NCBI GenBank assembly: GCA_903861445.1
Contig: CAIOUK010000227.1
Location: 1 to 31,616, forward strand
Source of the DNA: an uncultured Verrucomicrobia subdivision 3 bacterium
GTDB taxonomy: Bacteria > Verrucomicrobiota > Verrucomicrobiia > Limisphaerales > UBA11358
Reading direction: 5' to 3'
Length of the DNA: 31,616 bases
Under the pieces are notes generated by a model that worked only from the letters and a program-made list of their open reading frames with translations, did no database searches and had not been told where the DNA came from. The position numbers and the translations under genes were made by a program. Every line of letters starts with the position of its first letter. The stretch's first letter is position 1. Shown here piece by piece: positions 1 through 7,212 of this stretch.

Positions 1-53
1 ATCCAGCCCAAGCGGCCGGCGTCATCGGAGGGGAGGTAGTAGGATTTTGGCAT
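1..53 (-). CDS. Unknown protein, N-terminus only (runs off the window)
   Basis: An ATG at 53 on the minus strand opens a reading frame that runs off the left edge. The 17 visible residues begin MPKSYYLPSDDAGRLGW. This resembles, from memory, the starts of uncharacterised Verrucomicrobia/Planctomycetes proteins that begin M-P-K-x-Y-x-P and soon reach a W-L/N-F segment, but too little is visible to name a family. No Shine-Dalgarno site is seen upstream, which is also true of most genes in this window. It would be transcribed away from the repeat-rich region at 54-706. Confidence 0.5.
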   Translation of the reverse strand, partial: MPKSYYLPSDDAGRLGW

Positions 54-103
54 AATCAGTTTTTAGTGTTGAGTGTTTAGTTTTGAGTTTCGGAAAGGTG
101 ATG

Positions 104-220
104 AACCGCGAAAGACGCGAACCACGCGAAAGCTGGTGGGGCGAGCGTCCGCGCGAACTGGCTCGTCAGTAGCCCCGCCCCACCGAATCGGTTTTCGCGT
201 ATTTCGTGTGGTTCGCGGTT
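104..220. repeat. Imperfect inverted repeat, hairpin/MITE-like element
   Basis: The left arm at 104-131 and the right arm at 193-220 are 28-base imperfect inverted copies (about 5 mismatches by eye), both built from 'cgcgaa' words as in aaccgcgaaagacgcgaacc. Inside them, ggtggggc (135-142) pairs with gccccacc (176-183), so the whole 117 bases could fold into one long hairpin. No transposase is present. It could be a non-autonomous mobile element, a REP/BIME-like unit, or a member of the 'CGTGGTTCGCG' intergenic repeats that I recall from Verrucomicrobia. Copy number elsewhere cannot be judged from this window. Confidence 0.6.
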
Positions 221-270
221 GATTGAAAAACAGCAGCTTTTGGCCGTTTTCAGCCAAAATGCTGGTTTTT

Positions 271-543
271 AGCGGTTTGCAACGGTTCGGCAGCCGTGGG
301 GAATGATTCAACATGGCTGTGGAATTATCCAACAGCTCTGTGCCATCATTCAACAGGTCTGCGGAACGGCGGCACAGGGATGGAGAATTATGGGATAGGC
401 GTGTGGAATCGTCGCCCAAGGCTGGGCGGTCAGCCAACAAGTCCGTGGCATCATTCGACACACTTGGGCGATGAGCCAACCGGCTTGGGGAAGCATCAGA
501 CAGGAATGAGCGGCAATCGGAGAGAGCTATCGGACGACAAGTG
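271..543. repeat. 21-bp tandem repeat array, about 12-13 degenerate units
   Basis: Cutting the sequence every 21 bases from 271 aligns twelve units (271-291, 292-312, 313-333 and so on to 502-522) plus a weak thirteenth, with no insertion or deletion. A typical unit starts agg.ctgtgg and ends with attcaac or ccaac; the best matches are at 292-354 and 439-459. Units are well diverged but the spacing is exact. In the plus frame each unit is a heptapeptide of the type x-N-x-S-T-G-L, and the minus frame is also open. Either a strange repeat protein or a non-coding array is possible; I favour non-coding. Confidence 0.75.
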
Positions 544-557
544 GTTTCCCGCTGCTT

Positions 558-583
558 ATTGCGCGTTGCGCGTTGCGCGTTGC
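558..583. repeat. 7-bp microrepeat GCGCGTT x3
   Basis: Three perfect head-to-tail copies of gcgcgtt occupy 561-581, flanked by att and gc so that the motif nearly extends at both ends. It lies just after the 21-bp array in the same non-coding region. Such a short perfect repeat is likely variable in length between strains. No function is evident. Confidence 0.7.
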
Positions 584-706
584 CGAGATTCACCGCCTGT
601 AGTGAATTGTCCATGCCGTTGAGCATTTAACTTTGGAGAAGGTCTTTAGGGAGTCAAGGGAAAATTAAAAAATTCTAATTTTGGCGGCAAAACCTAAGTT
701 CCACCT

Positions 707-1336
707 TCACGCCTTCTTCCAAACCACCCGCCGGCCTTGCACCAAAATCTCCCCGCACGCCAAGGCCGCGACGCAGCGCGGATACAATTCATGCTCCGCC
801 GCGTGGATGCGCTGATGCAAAGTTTCCGGCGTGTCGTCATCCAGCACCGGCACCGCCGATTGACCGATGATCGCGCCGGAATCCACGCCCGCATCCACAA
901 AATGCACCGTGCAGCCGGCCACTTTCACGCCATGGTCGAGCGCCTGCTTCCACGATTGCAACCCAGGGAAACACGGCAACAGCGACGGATGGATGTTGAC
1001 GATGCGCCCCGCGAACGCGCGGAGAAAATCACCTTTCAACACCCGCATGAAACCCGCCAACACAATCAAATCCACCTGGGCATTTTGCAGCGTGGCGACG
1101 AATGCGCGTTCCGCATCCTCGTCTAGCTTGGTGCGGAATTGGCCGGGCGCGATGAATTGCGCGGGAATTTTCCGTTCGCGCGCGTGCGCGAGAATGCCCG
1201 CATCGGCCACATCGCTCAACACCACGGCGATTTCAGCCGGAATTTTCCCGGCGGCCACCGCATCGGCAATCGCCACAAAATTTGAGCCTTTGCCGGAGCC
1301 GAGCACGCCCAGTCGAAATTTATTTTTGTCAGCCAT
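707..1336 (-). CDS. purN: Phosphoribosylglycinamide formyltransferase (GART)
   Basis: PurN transfers a formyl group from 10-formyltetrahydrofolate to GAR, giving FGAR, the third step of de novo purine synthesis in the cytoplasm. The 209-residue protein has the usual family length. It shows the N-terminal phosphate-binding loop GSGKGSNF, the NIHPSLLP segment with the catalytic Asn and His, and the later DAGVDSGAII stretch with the catalytic Asp. I place the start at the ATG beginning MADKNKF because the family begins right there; the frame stays open 51 codons upstream, but that extension is not protein-like. The gene stands alone, divergent from lutA, with no other purine gene nearby. Confidence 0.95.
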   Translation of the reverse strand: MADKNKFRLGVLGSGKGSNFVAIADAVAAGKIPAEIAVVLSDVADAGILAHARERKIPAQFIAPGQFRTKLDEDAERAFVATLQNAQVDLIVLAGFMRVLKGDFLRAFAGRIVNIHPSLLPCFPGLQSWKQALDHGVKVAGCTVHFVDAGVDSGAIIGQSAVPVLDDDTPETLHQRIHAAEHELYPRCVAALACGEILVQGRRVVWKKA

Positions 1337-1424
1337 TGGCCCATTCTTGCAAGCTCCGTCGCCACAACAAAGATTTTTTTGATGACACCGACGCTTTTCG
1401 CGTGGAAAATGTCGCTTCGTAACA
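1337..1424. promoter_or_regulatory. Divergent intergenic region between purN and lutA
   Basis: These 88 bases must hold the promoters for both purN (leftward) and the lutABC operon (rightward). An imperfect inverted repeat at 1389-1414 (cgac...gtcg with a tttt/aaaa inner stem) lies about 10 bases before the lutA ATG and could be an operator or a leader hairpin. No lutR/lldR regulator gene is nearby and no clear -35/-10 pair could be picked by eye. Confidence 0.3.
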
Positions 1425-2138
1425 ATGACCGTCACGCTTTTTATCCCCTGCTTCGTGGATGCGCTATTTCCGCGCGCCGGCATCAGCATGGTCGAAGTCC
1501 TCGAACGCCTTGGTCACAAGGTCATTTGCCCCGAGGAAATCGCCTGCTGCGGTCAGCCGCCCTTCAACTCCGGCTATTGGGACGAAGCCCGCACCATCGC
1601 CGCGCCCATTGTGGAGAAACTACATGACGCCGAGGTCGTAGTCATCGGCTCCGGTTCCTGCGGCGCGATGATCAAAAAGTTTTACCTGGAACTCTTCGCC
1701 GGCACGCGTCACGAGGCGATGGCAAAACAACTTTCCGAGCGCACTTGGGAATTCTCCGAGTTTCTCGTCCGCAAGCTCGGCGTGACCGACCTCGGCGCGA
1801 AATTTCCGCACAAGATCACTTACCACGACGGCTGCCACGGTTTGCGCGAATTGAACATCAAGCTCTCGCCGCGCGCGCTACTTGGCAAGGTTGCCGGATT
1901 GGAACTGGTGGAAATGAAAGAGGATGTCTGCTGCGGCTTCGGTGGGACGTTCGCTGCGAAGTTTCCGATGATTTCCACCGCGATGGGCGAGGTCAAAATC
2001 GGCAATGCCGTTGAGACCGGCGCGGAATACATCGTGTCGGGCGATTCGAGTTGCCTGATGCACATTCAGGGTTTGCTGTCGCGTCAGGGCAAGCCGCTTA
2101 AAACCATTCACCTCGCGGAAGTGTTGAACCAGCGATGA
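1425..2138 (+). CDS. lutA: Lactate utilization protein A, CCG-domain Fe-S subunit
   Basis: LutA (YkgE) is one of three subunits of the LutABC complex, which oxidises L-lactate to pyruvate independently of classical lactate dehydrogenase. The 237-residue protein has two cysteine-rich CCG domains: the first with C9, C41-C42-G43 and C79, the second with C137, C169-C170-G171 and C210, as expected for cluster binding in the HdrB/LutA/GlpC family. The ATG at 1425 starts directly with the family's MTVTLFIPCF-type N-terminus. Its last codons overlap lutB by ATGA, so the two are translationally coupled. A glycolate oxidase GlcF-like role is less likely because LutB and LutC follow. Confidence 0.93.
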   Translation: MTVTLFIPCFVDALFPRAGISMVEVLERLGHKVICPEEIACCGQPPFNSGYWDEARTIAAPIVEKLHDAEVVVIGSGSCGAMIKKFYLELFAGTRHEAMAKQLSERTWEFSEFLVRKLGVTDLGAKFPHKITYHDGCHGLRELNIKLSPRALLGKVAGLELVEMKEDVCCGFGGTFAAKFPMISTAMGEVKIGNAVETGAEYIVSGDSSCLMHIQGLLSRQGKPLKTIHLAEVLNQR

Positions 2139-3529
2139 GCACCTTCGTTTCCGATTTCAAAGAGCGCGCCGCCGAAAAGACCGGCGACTTGCGGTTGCGT
2201 CAATTCATCCGCACGGCGTTGCGCGGCTACGAGGTTTCGCGCGACAAGCGCAAGGGCGCATTTCAGAGCTGGGAATCCGCGCGGCAGGCCGCCGCCGAGA
2301 CGAAGTGGGAAGCCATCAATCACCTCGACACGCATCTCGAATCACTCGTCGCCAAACTGGAAGCACGCGGCACAAAGGTGCATTGGGCGAGCAACGCCCA
2401 ACAGGCGCGCGAAATTATTCTCAAGATTGTCACGGACAAAAAGGCGCGCTCCATCATCAAGTCCAAAGCGATGACGAGCGAAGAGATTCACCTGAATCAT
2501 GCGCTGGAGGAAAAAGGTTTTACGGTCATCGAATCCGACCTCGGCGAATTCATCGTGCAACTCCGCCACGAAGCGCCGTATCACATCGTCTTTCCGTCGA
2601 TGCACCTGACGCGCGACGAAATCCGCGATTTGTTCCAGAAGGAACTCGGCGATGCGCCGTCCAATTCACCGGAAGATTTGACGATGGTCGCCCGCCGCGT
2701 GATGCGGCAGAAATACATCCAGGCGGACATCGGATTCACCGGCGGAAATTTTGCCATCGCCGAGACCGGAATGATTTCCATCACGGAAAACGAGGGCAAC
2801 GCGCGCCTCACCGCCGCGCTGCCGAAAACGATGATCACGCTGATGGGCATCGAGAAAGTTTTGCCGCGCTTCAGCGACCTCGCGCTGTTTTTGCCGATGC
2901 TCGCGACCGCCGGCGCCGGCCAGCCGATGACGTGCTACAACACGATGTATTCAGGCCCGCGCCAAGCCGGCGAAGCTGACGGCCCGGAGGAATGGCACGT
3001 CGTGCTGCTCGACAACCGCCGCACCGAACTGCTCGCCGATGCCGAGCAGCGCGACTCGCTCTCGTGCATCCGCTGCGGCGCGTGCCTGAACGTCTGCCCA
3101 ATTTTCCGCAACGTCGGCGGCCACACCTACGGCACGACTTACAGCGGGCCGGTCGGCTCCGTCATCACGCCGCATCTGCGCGGCTTGCAGGATTGGAAAC
3201 ATCTCTCCAACGCGAGTTCACTGTGCGGCGCCTGCACAGAAGCGTGTCCGGTGAAAATTGATTTGCATCATCACCTGCTGCAAAACCGGCGCAATGCTTC
3301 CGCCAGCCAGCCAAGTTTCTTCGAGCGGCTCGCATATAAACTTTTTGGCATCGTCGCCAACGAACCTAGATTCTGGTGGCTCGCTAAAAAAATCGGCTGG
3401 CTCACGCAACCGTTGCAGCACGCCATAAAAAGTTCGGCACTCGATCCCGCGAAGGCGTGGACGAAGACGCGCGACCTGCCGCCGCAGCCGCGTGAATCTT
3501 TCAAAGACTGGTGGAGGAACCGGAAATGA
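2135..3529 (+). CDS. lutB: Lactate utilization protein B, LUD domain plus ferredoxin motifs
   Basis: LutB (YkgF) is the large Fe-S subunit of the LutABC lactate-oxidation complex. The 464-residue protein has an N-terminal LUD domain (about 70-300, including the GFTGGNFAIAETG segment) and a C-terminal ferredoxin-like part. The first cluster motif is C311-x2-C314-x2-C317-x3-C321-P, the second C364-x2-C367-x3-C371-P. Length and order match the family. It overlaps lutA by four bases at its start and lutC at its end, so all three are probably made in fixed proportion from one transcript. No lactate permease is present in the operon. Confidence 0.95.
   Translation: MSTFVSDFKERAAEKTGDLRLRQFIRTALRGYEVSRDKRKGAFQSWESARQAAAETKWEAINHLDTHLESLVAKLEARGTKVHWASNAQQAREIILKIVTDKKARSIIKSKAMTSEEIHLNHALEEKGFTVIESDLGEFIVQLRHEAPYHIVFPSMHLTRDEIRDLFQKELGDAPSNSPEDLTMVARRVMRQKYIQADIGFTGGNFAIAETGMISITENEGNARLTAALPKTMITLMGIEKVLPRFSDLALFLPMLATAGAGQPMTCYNTMYSGPRQAGEADGPEEWHVVLLDNRRTELLADAEQRDSLSCIRCGACLNVCPIFRNVGGHTYGTTYSGPVGSVITPHLRGLQDWKHLSNASSLCGACTEACPVKIDLHHHLLQNRRNASASQPSFFERLAYKLFGIVANEPRFWWLAKKIGWLTQPLQHAIKSSALDPAKAWTKTRDLPPQPRESFKDWWRNRK
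3513..3517 (+). promoter_or_regulatory. Shine-Dalgarno site of lutC
   Basis: A ggagg lies 8 bases before the ATG at 3526, inside the last codons of lutB. It is one of few strong ribosome-binding sites in the window and supports 3526 rather than the upstream in-frame ATG at 3511 as the lutC start. Confidence 0.7.
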
Positions 3530-4215
3530 GCGAACGCGAAAATATTTTAGGCCGCATCCGCGAAGCGCTGAAAGTCAGCGCTCCCCTGCCCGGCACGCAT
3601 GGCGAACCTGTCGCCACTCACACGGTTGCAGAATCGCCGACAAGTCATGCGCGTGAATGGCTGCCGCTCGTCGGCCCCAGCGTTGAGGCGCAATTTGATT
3701 TGTTCGCTAGAAATTGCGCCGACCTAAAAGCGGGTTTTCAACTGCTCGCCAACCGCGACGAACTGAAAGCCACGCTCGCAAAAATTGCCACCGCCGAAAA
3801 ATGGTCGCGCATCGCCAGCCACGACGGCGAGTTGAGCCACTTCGCCAGCCAATCACTCGGGTTGCCGGTTTTGCTGACGGACAAGGGCTACGACGTGCAG
3901 GCGCTCGAAAAATGCGACGCCGCCATCACCGAATGCGACGCGCTCATCGCCCAGACCGGCGGCGTGGTCGTGACCAGCCGCAGCACCGGTGGTCGGGCTT
4001 TGACCATTCTCCCGCCGCATCATGTCGTGGTTGCGCGCCGCGAACAACTCGTCGCGGATTTGCCCGCCGCCTTCGCGCTGTTGCAGAAGAAATACGCGCC
4101 GGATTATCCGAGCATGATTTCATTCATCACCGGCCCCAGCCGCACGGGCGACATTGAGCGCATTCTTGTCCTCGGCGCGCACGGGCCGAAGAAGTTGACG
4201 ATTCTGTGTTTTTGA
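3526..4215 (+). CDS. lutC: Lactate utilization protein C, LUD domain
   Basis: LutC (YkgG) is the third subunit of the lactate-oxidation complex. The 229-residue protein is a single LUD domain. The C-terminal signature GPSRTGDIERILVLGAHGP is characteristic, as is the TGGVVVTSRSTGGR-type strand before it. The start at 3526 overlaps the lutB stop (ATGA) and follows a good ggagg; an ATG five codons upstream is in frame but would lie on top of that site. No terminator is seen in the 31 bases before the next gene, so readthrough is possible. Confidence 0.93.
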   Translation: MSERENILGRIREALKVSAPLPGTHGEPVATHTVAESPTSHAREWLPLVGPSVEAQFDLFARNCADLKAGFQLLANRDELKATLAKIATAEKWSRIASHDGELSHFASQSLGLPVLLTDKGYDVQALEKCDAAITECDALIAQTGGVVVTSRSTGGRALTILPPHHVVVARREQLVADLPAAFALLQKKYAPDYPSMISFITGPSRTGDIERILVLGAHGPKKLTILCF

Positions 4216-4246
4216 CAACGCGCTTTACCCGCAACAGATATTAAGA

Positions 4247-4870
4247 ATGAAAAAAATCATTTTGATTCTGCTGTTTGGACTGGCTGCCATTCAGGTCATG
4301 GCGGGAACGACCGACAATCTCCTCAAGATTTATGCCGTGTTGACTGATAAAACTGTTCTGCGCCCCAGTTCGCTCCCCGAATTGCCCGCCACAATTATCT
4401 CGCAGATTCCAAAAGATAAAACCAACGCAGTAATTTTTATCGAAGACCAACTGATAACAAACCAGCTCGACGTGGTTCGCGACGGCGCAAAATTTGTGAT
4501 GATCTTGCCAGCAGGTTGGCAATCCCTCCCGCTGGCCAAAGAGCTTGACCAGTCGGTAACCCCGCCGACCAATGATGTGCCTGCATCAAAAATCCCGCCT
4601 GGCACGGTTCCGCCTGGCACGATTAATTTTCAGGGCGTGCGGCTGGATGTGTTCCTCGAAATTTATTCAAAACTGCGCGGACGCACCGTTGTCCAGCCAA
4701 GTCCTTTGCCAGATGTCGTCATTGATTTTCAAACCCAAACGCCGCTGACCAAGAACGAGTTGATTCACGCCTTCGACGTCATTCTGGCGCTGAACGGCAT
4801 TGCCACCGTTGACGATGGTGACAAATTTGTGAAGGTGGTTCCGGTCAAATCTGCCAATCGAACCCAGTGA
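4247..4870 (+). CDS. Secreted protein with two secretin-N-like repeats
   Basis: This 207-residue protein begins with a clear signal peptide (KK, then ILILLFGLAAIQVMAG, cleavage near residue 19). The mature part is an internal duplication. Repeat one (about 22-90) and repeat two (about 124-202) share I/E-x-Y-x-x-L-x-x-[KR]-T-V-x-x-P-S-x-L-P and later D-G-x-K-F-V-x-[IV]-[LV]-P. They are joined by a proline-rich linker with PPGT repeated. The pattern resembles the short N domains of type II secretin GspD and similar Verrucomicrobia proteins, but there is no secretin barrel. I infer a periplasmic or pilus-related role; substrate and partner are unknown. It lies between lutC and a membrane protein, with no functional link obvious. 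Confidence 0.65.
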   Translation: MKKIILILLFGLAAIQVMAGTTDNLLKIYAVLTDKTVLRPSSLPELPATIISQIPKDKTNAVIFIEDQLITNQLDVVRDGAKFVMILPAGWQSLPLAKELDQSVTPPTNDVPASKIPPGTVPPGTINFQGVRLDVFLEIYSKLRGRTVVQPSPLPDVVIDFQTQTPLTKNELIHAFDVILALNGIATVDDGDKFVKVVPVKSANRTQ

Positions 4871-4921
4871 AATCTGATTTCCTGATTTGAAACCGCCGCC
4901 CATCGCGCTAGAATCTTCACG

Positions 4922-5575
4922 ATGAAAGGTAAATTCATTCTGCCGGTGATATTCGTGGCGACGTTTGCGTTGTCGCGGATTCCCGGTCTGCTGCCGCCGA
5001 ATTTTAGCGCGGCCTACGCCTTTGCGTTCTGCGCCGGCGTCTGCTTCACCGGCGTGATGGCCTGGTGGTTGCCGCTGGGTGTGATGCTGGTCACCGACAT
5101 CGGCCTGAATTTTTACTATCAGCAAAGCGGAGTTGATCCGGATGTCTGGAGCGCGGCGAACGTGGCCAATCTCGTCATCAATTACGGTGCCTACGCAGTT
5201 TTAATCCTGCTCGGACGCAGGTTCTCCGGGCAAAAATCATTTTTCAAATTGTTGGGCGGCGGCCTGTTGGGCGCGGTCTTGTTTTATTTTATCACCAACA
5301 CCGCCTCGTGGCTGTTTAATCCGTTTGGAAACGCCGAATATACCAAAAACCTCGCCGGTTGGATTCTCGCTTTGACCAAAGGCCACGCCGGCTTTCCGCC
5401 CACTTGGGAATTTTTCCGTAATACGCTCCTGAGCGGCGGTCTGTTCACTGCGCTGTTTGCCGCCTCGGCCAAATTGACCGCCGAATCGCCCGCCGAAAAA
5501 ACCGCCGGCCAACGCGCACCGGAAATGGAAGCCGAAGGGGAAAACGAGGCCGAACCGGCGGAGGCGAAGGCTTGA
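4922..5575 (+). CDS. DUF6580-type integral membrane protein
   Basis: The 217-residue protein has about five hydrophobic segments (near 5-20, 30-46, 48-66, 84-98 and 109-130) and an amphipathic segment around 165-182. It ends in a charged Ala/Glu tail (GENEAEPAEAKA). The N-terminal pattern ...ALSRIPGLLPPNFS... followed by ...F..G..WWLPL..ML..DIGLN... matches what I recall of DUF6580 proteins, thought to resemble transporter S-components, but no substrate is known. The 3' end overlaps the next gene by TTGA, so the phosphoesterase is translationally coupled to it. No Shine-Dalgarno site lies before the ATG at 4922. Confidence 0.75.
   Translation: MKGKFILPVIFVATFALSRIPGLLPPNFSAAYAFAFCAGVCFTGVMAWWLPLGVMLVTDIGLNFYYQQSGVDPDVWSAANVANLVINYGAYAVLILLGRRFSGQKSFFKLLGGGLLGAVLFYFITNTASWLFNPFGNAEYTKNLAGWILALTKGHAGFPPTWEFFRNTLLSGGLFTALFAASAKLTAESPAEKTAGQRAPEMEAEGENEAEPAEAKA
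5560..5564 (+). promoter_or_regulatory. Shine-Dalgarno site that supports a TTG start
   Basis: A ggagg stands 7 bases before the TTG at 5572, within the end of the DUF6580 gene. This supports TTG as the true start of the phosphoesterase, because the conserved metal-binding motif begins only seven codons later. Confidence 0.65.
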
Positions 5576-6033
5576 AAATCGGCGTCATTTCCGACACGCA
5601 TGGTTTTCTTGACCCGCGCGTGGAAAAAATTTTTACCGGCGTAGATCATATCCTGCACGCCGGCGATGTCGGCTATGCCTCCATCATTCTCGAACTCCGC
5701 CTCATCGCGCCGGTGACGGTTGTGCTGGGTAATACCGACAGCGACCTCGACTACCGCCTCACGGAAACCGTCGAGCTGGCGCAGAAAAAAATTCTCGTCC
5801 ATCACATCGTCAACCCGTGGGCGCTGTCCGAACCCGTCGCATCACTCATCGCCAAACAGCAGCCGAACGCGGTGGTGTTTGGCCACACGCACAAAAAATT
5901 TGCGGAGATGGTGAACGATGTTTTCTTTTTCAACCCCGGCTACGCGGGCAAACCCCGGTTCGGCACGGAACGCAGCGTGGCGATTTTGCATCTGGACGGC
6001 CAAGAAATCCGGCACAAGTTTGTCCCACTGTGA
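5572..6033 (+). CDS. YfcE/MJ0936-family metallophosphoesterase
   Basis: The 153-residue protein is a minimal calcineurin-like phosphodiesterase. Visible metal ligands are D8 and H10 in SDTHG, D32 in HAGDVG, N54 in GNTD, the H-H pair near 76-77 and GHTHK near 102-106, in family order. Members act on small phosphodiesters in the cytoplasm; the natural substrate here is unknown. The start is a TTG supported by ggagg at 5560 and by TTGA overlap with the upstream membrane-protein gene. The overlap suggests the two work together, but this is inference. Confidence 0.9.
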   Translation: MKIGVISDTHGFLDPRVEKIFTGVDHILHAGDVGYASIILELRLIAPVTVVLGNTDSDLDYRLTETVELAQKKILVHHIVNPWALSEPVASLIAKQQPNAVVFGHTHKKFAEMVNDVFFFNPGYAGKPRFGTERSVAILHLDGQEIRHKFVPL

Positions 6034-6060
6034 CCCCTGTATACCGACTCGTTGCCGCCC

Positions 6061-6447
6061 ATGAATTGCTCCTCACCGCCACCAAGCCGCCACCGCCAAT
6101 GCTGGCGGGCGTTGGGATTGGTGATTTTACTCGTGGGTGTCAGCGCGTCTGGCTGGGTTTGGTGGCAAGGCCAAGACGCGGCAGCCTTGCAGGATGACCC
6201 CGCCATGCTGGGTTTTGACCGCGCCAGCCAACGGCAAATGGGTGTGCTCTATGGCAAATCCGGCTACTTGATGGAAGACTTGGGGAACGCCCTGAAACAA
6301 CCCAACACCTGCGCCATAGTCATTCTGATGGCAACTGCATTACTCACAGGCGGCTGCCTCTTCCTTTCGCGCCTGCCGGAACTGCCTGCCGAACCGGATT
6401 TCTTCAAACCTTCGTTGCCGACCAAAATTACGGACAACCGGAAATGA
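6061..6447 (+). CDS. Small two-helix membrane protein, unknown function
   Basis: The 128-residue product of the ATG at 6061 (an in-frame TTG lies three codons earlier) has a Pro/Ser/Arg-rich N-terminus, a hydrophobic helix at about 18-33, an extracytoplasmic segment of about 50 residues with GFDRASQRQMGVLYGKSG, and a second helix at about 84-103 ending LLTGGCLF. I do not recognise a named family. The central segment looks conserved-type rather than random, and similar small proteins may exist in Verrucomicrobia. It follows the phosphoesterase by 27 bases on the same strand and converges with the response regulator. Confidence 0.6.
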   Translation: MNCSSPPPSRHRQCWRALGLVILLVGVSASGWVWWQGQDAAALQDDPAMLGFDRASQRQMGVLYGKSGYLMEDLGNALKQPNTCAIVILMATALLTGGCLFLSRLPELPAEPDFFKPSLPTKITDNRK

Positions 6448-6503
6448 ACCAACTGACTGGCTGCTTGGCTTAACGCCCGCTCCTACTTGCAGCTTCTGTC
6501 CAG

Positions 6504-7142
6504 CTACCGTTGCAAAAATTTTGCCACCGCCTCCGTGCGCGTCCGCACCTGAAGTTTTTCGTAGATGCGCCGGATGTAGGTATGCACCGTCTCGTAGGCG
6601 ATGTTGAGTTTTTCGGCGATTTCCTTGTAGATCAAACCCTGCGCCAGCAAATCCAGCACCTGCTGTTCGCGCGCGGAAAGTTCCGCCAAACCGCCGTCGT
6701 CCGCCGACGCTGGCGCGGACGGCTTTTGAAATGACTGCACCACCAGCCGCGCGATGTGTGCCGTCATCGGCGAACCGCCGCGCTGCATCTCGCGGATGGC
6801 TTCAATTAATTCCTTCGTCGGCGTGCGCTTGAGCATATAACCGTTGGCACCAGCGGCCAGGGCGTTGAAAATATTTTCTGTGTCCTCGTAAACCGTGAGC
6901 ATCATCACCTGCGTCTGCGGCAACAAAGTTTTCAGCTTGCGGACGCATTCCACGCCGTTGATGCCGGGCAGGTTGATGTCCATCAACACCACATCCGGCT
7001 TCACCTTCGGCAAACCGGCGAGCGCATCCTCGGCACTAGCGTAATCACTGACGAACTTAAAACCTTCCGCGCGACTAATCACCTTGGCCAGCGTGCCACG
7101 CAGTTGGTTGTTATCTTCGACAATGGAAACAGAAATAGGCAT
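6504..7142 (-). CDS. NarL/FixJ-type response regulator
   Basis: The 212-residue regulator has a receiver domain (1-120) with the acidic pair E9-D10, phospho-acceptor D55 in LMDINLPG, T83 and K105, all intact. A LuxR-type helix-turn-helix follows at about 150-210 (LSAREQQVLDLLAQG, then YKEIAEKL). It should bind DNA as a phosphorylated dimer. Its cognate sensor is almost surely the propeller kinase two genes upstream on the same strand (start 10643), since HisKA_3 kinases pair with this type. A lipoprotein gene lies between them. Target genes are unknown; the converging 56-base gap downstream shows no clear terminator. Confidence 0.93.
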   Translation of the reverse strand: MPISVSIVEDNNQLRGTLAKVISRAEGFKFVSDYASAEDALAGLPKVKPDVVLMDINLPGINGVECVRKLKTLLPQTQVMMLTVYEDTENIFNALAAGANGYMLKRTPTKELIEAIREMQRGGSPMTAHIARLVVQSFQKPSAPASADDGGLAELSAREQQVLDLLAQGLIYKEIAEKLNIAYETVHTYIRRIYEKLQVRTRTEAVAKFLQR

Positions 7143-7152
7143 TTTTCTTAAA

Positions 7153-7176
7153 GGCAGAATGATGAATTATGAATTT
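7153..7176. repeat. AT-rich 'gaatgatgaattatgaa' repeat-like tract
   Basis: Between the lipoprotein stop and the regulator start lies ggcagaatgatgaattatga, with the word gaat/gaatt repeated. It resembles the 'attcataattcatcattc' intergenic repeats that I recall in Verrucomicrobia genomes. It sits in the 70-base gap that would carry the ribosome-binding region of the response regulator. Confidence 0.4.
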
Positions 7177-7212
7177 AGAAACAAGCGCCAAACAAAGTCG
7201 CAGCAAATCAAA

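Larger units (their letters stand above)
54..706. other. Repeat-rich intergenic region without a convincing gene
   Basis: This 653-base stretch lies between the minus-strand gene at 1-53 and the 3' end of purN. Long frames are open on both strands (63-626 minus, 296-622 plus), but both run through repeats, have repetitive translations and match no family I know. Visible contents are a GTGTTGAG/TTTTGAG-rich segment at 65-92, a hairpin-forming element at 104-220, a 21-bp tandem array at 271-543 and a 7-bp microrepeat near 561-581. Positions 630-706 are plain and AT-rich. I see no RNA gene. Confidence 0.6.

Noticed and set aside
63..626. Long minus-strand reading frame (187 codons) in the repeat region
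   Set aside because: It runs through the hairpin element, the 21-bp array and the microrepeat; the translation is repeat-driven and resembles no protein. The 21-base period keeps frames open on both strands.
6448..6503. Terminator between the converging small membrane gene and response regulator
   Set aside because: No stem of useful length followed by a T tract could be drawn in the 56 bases.
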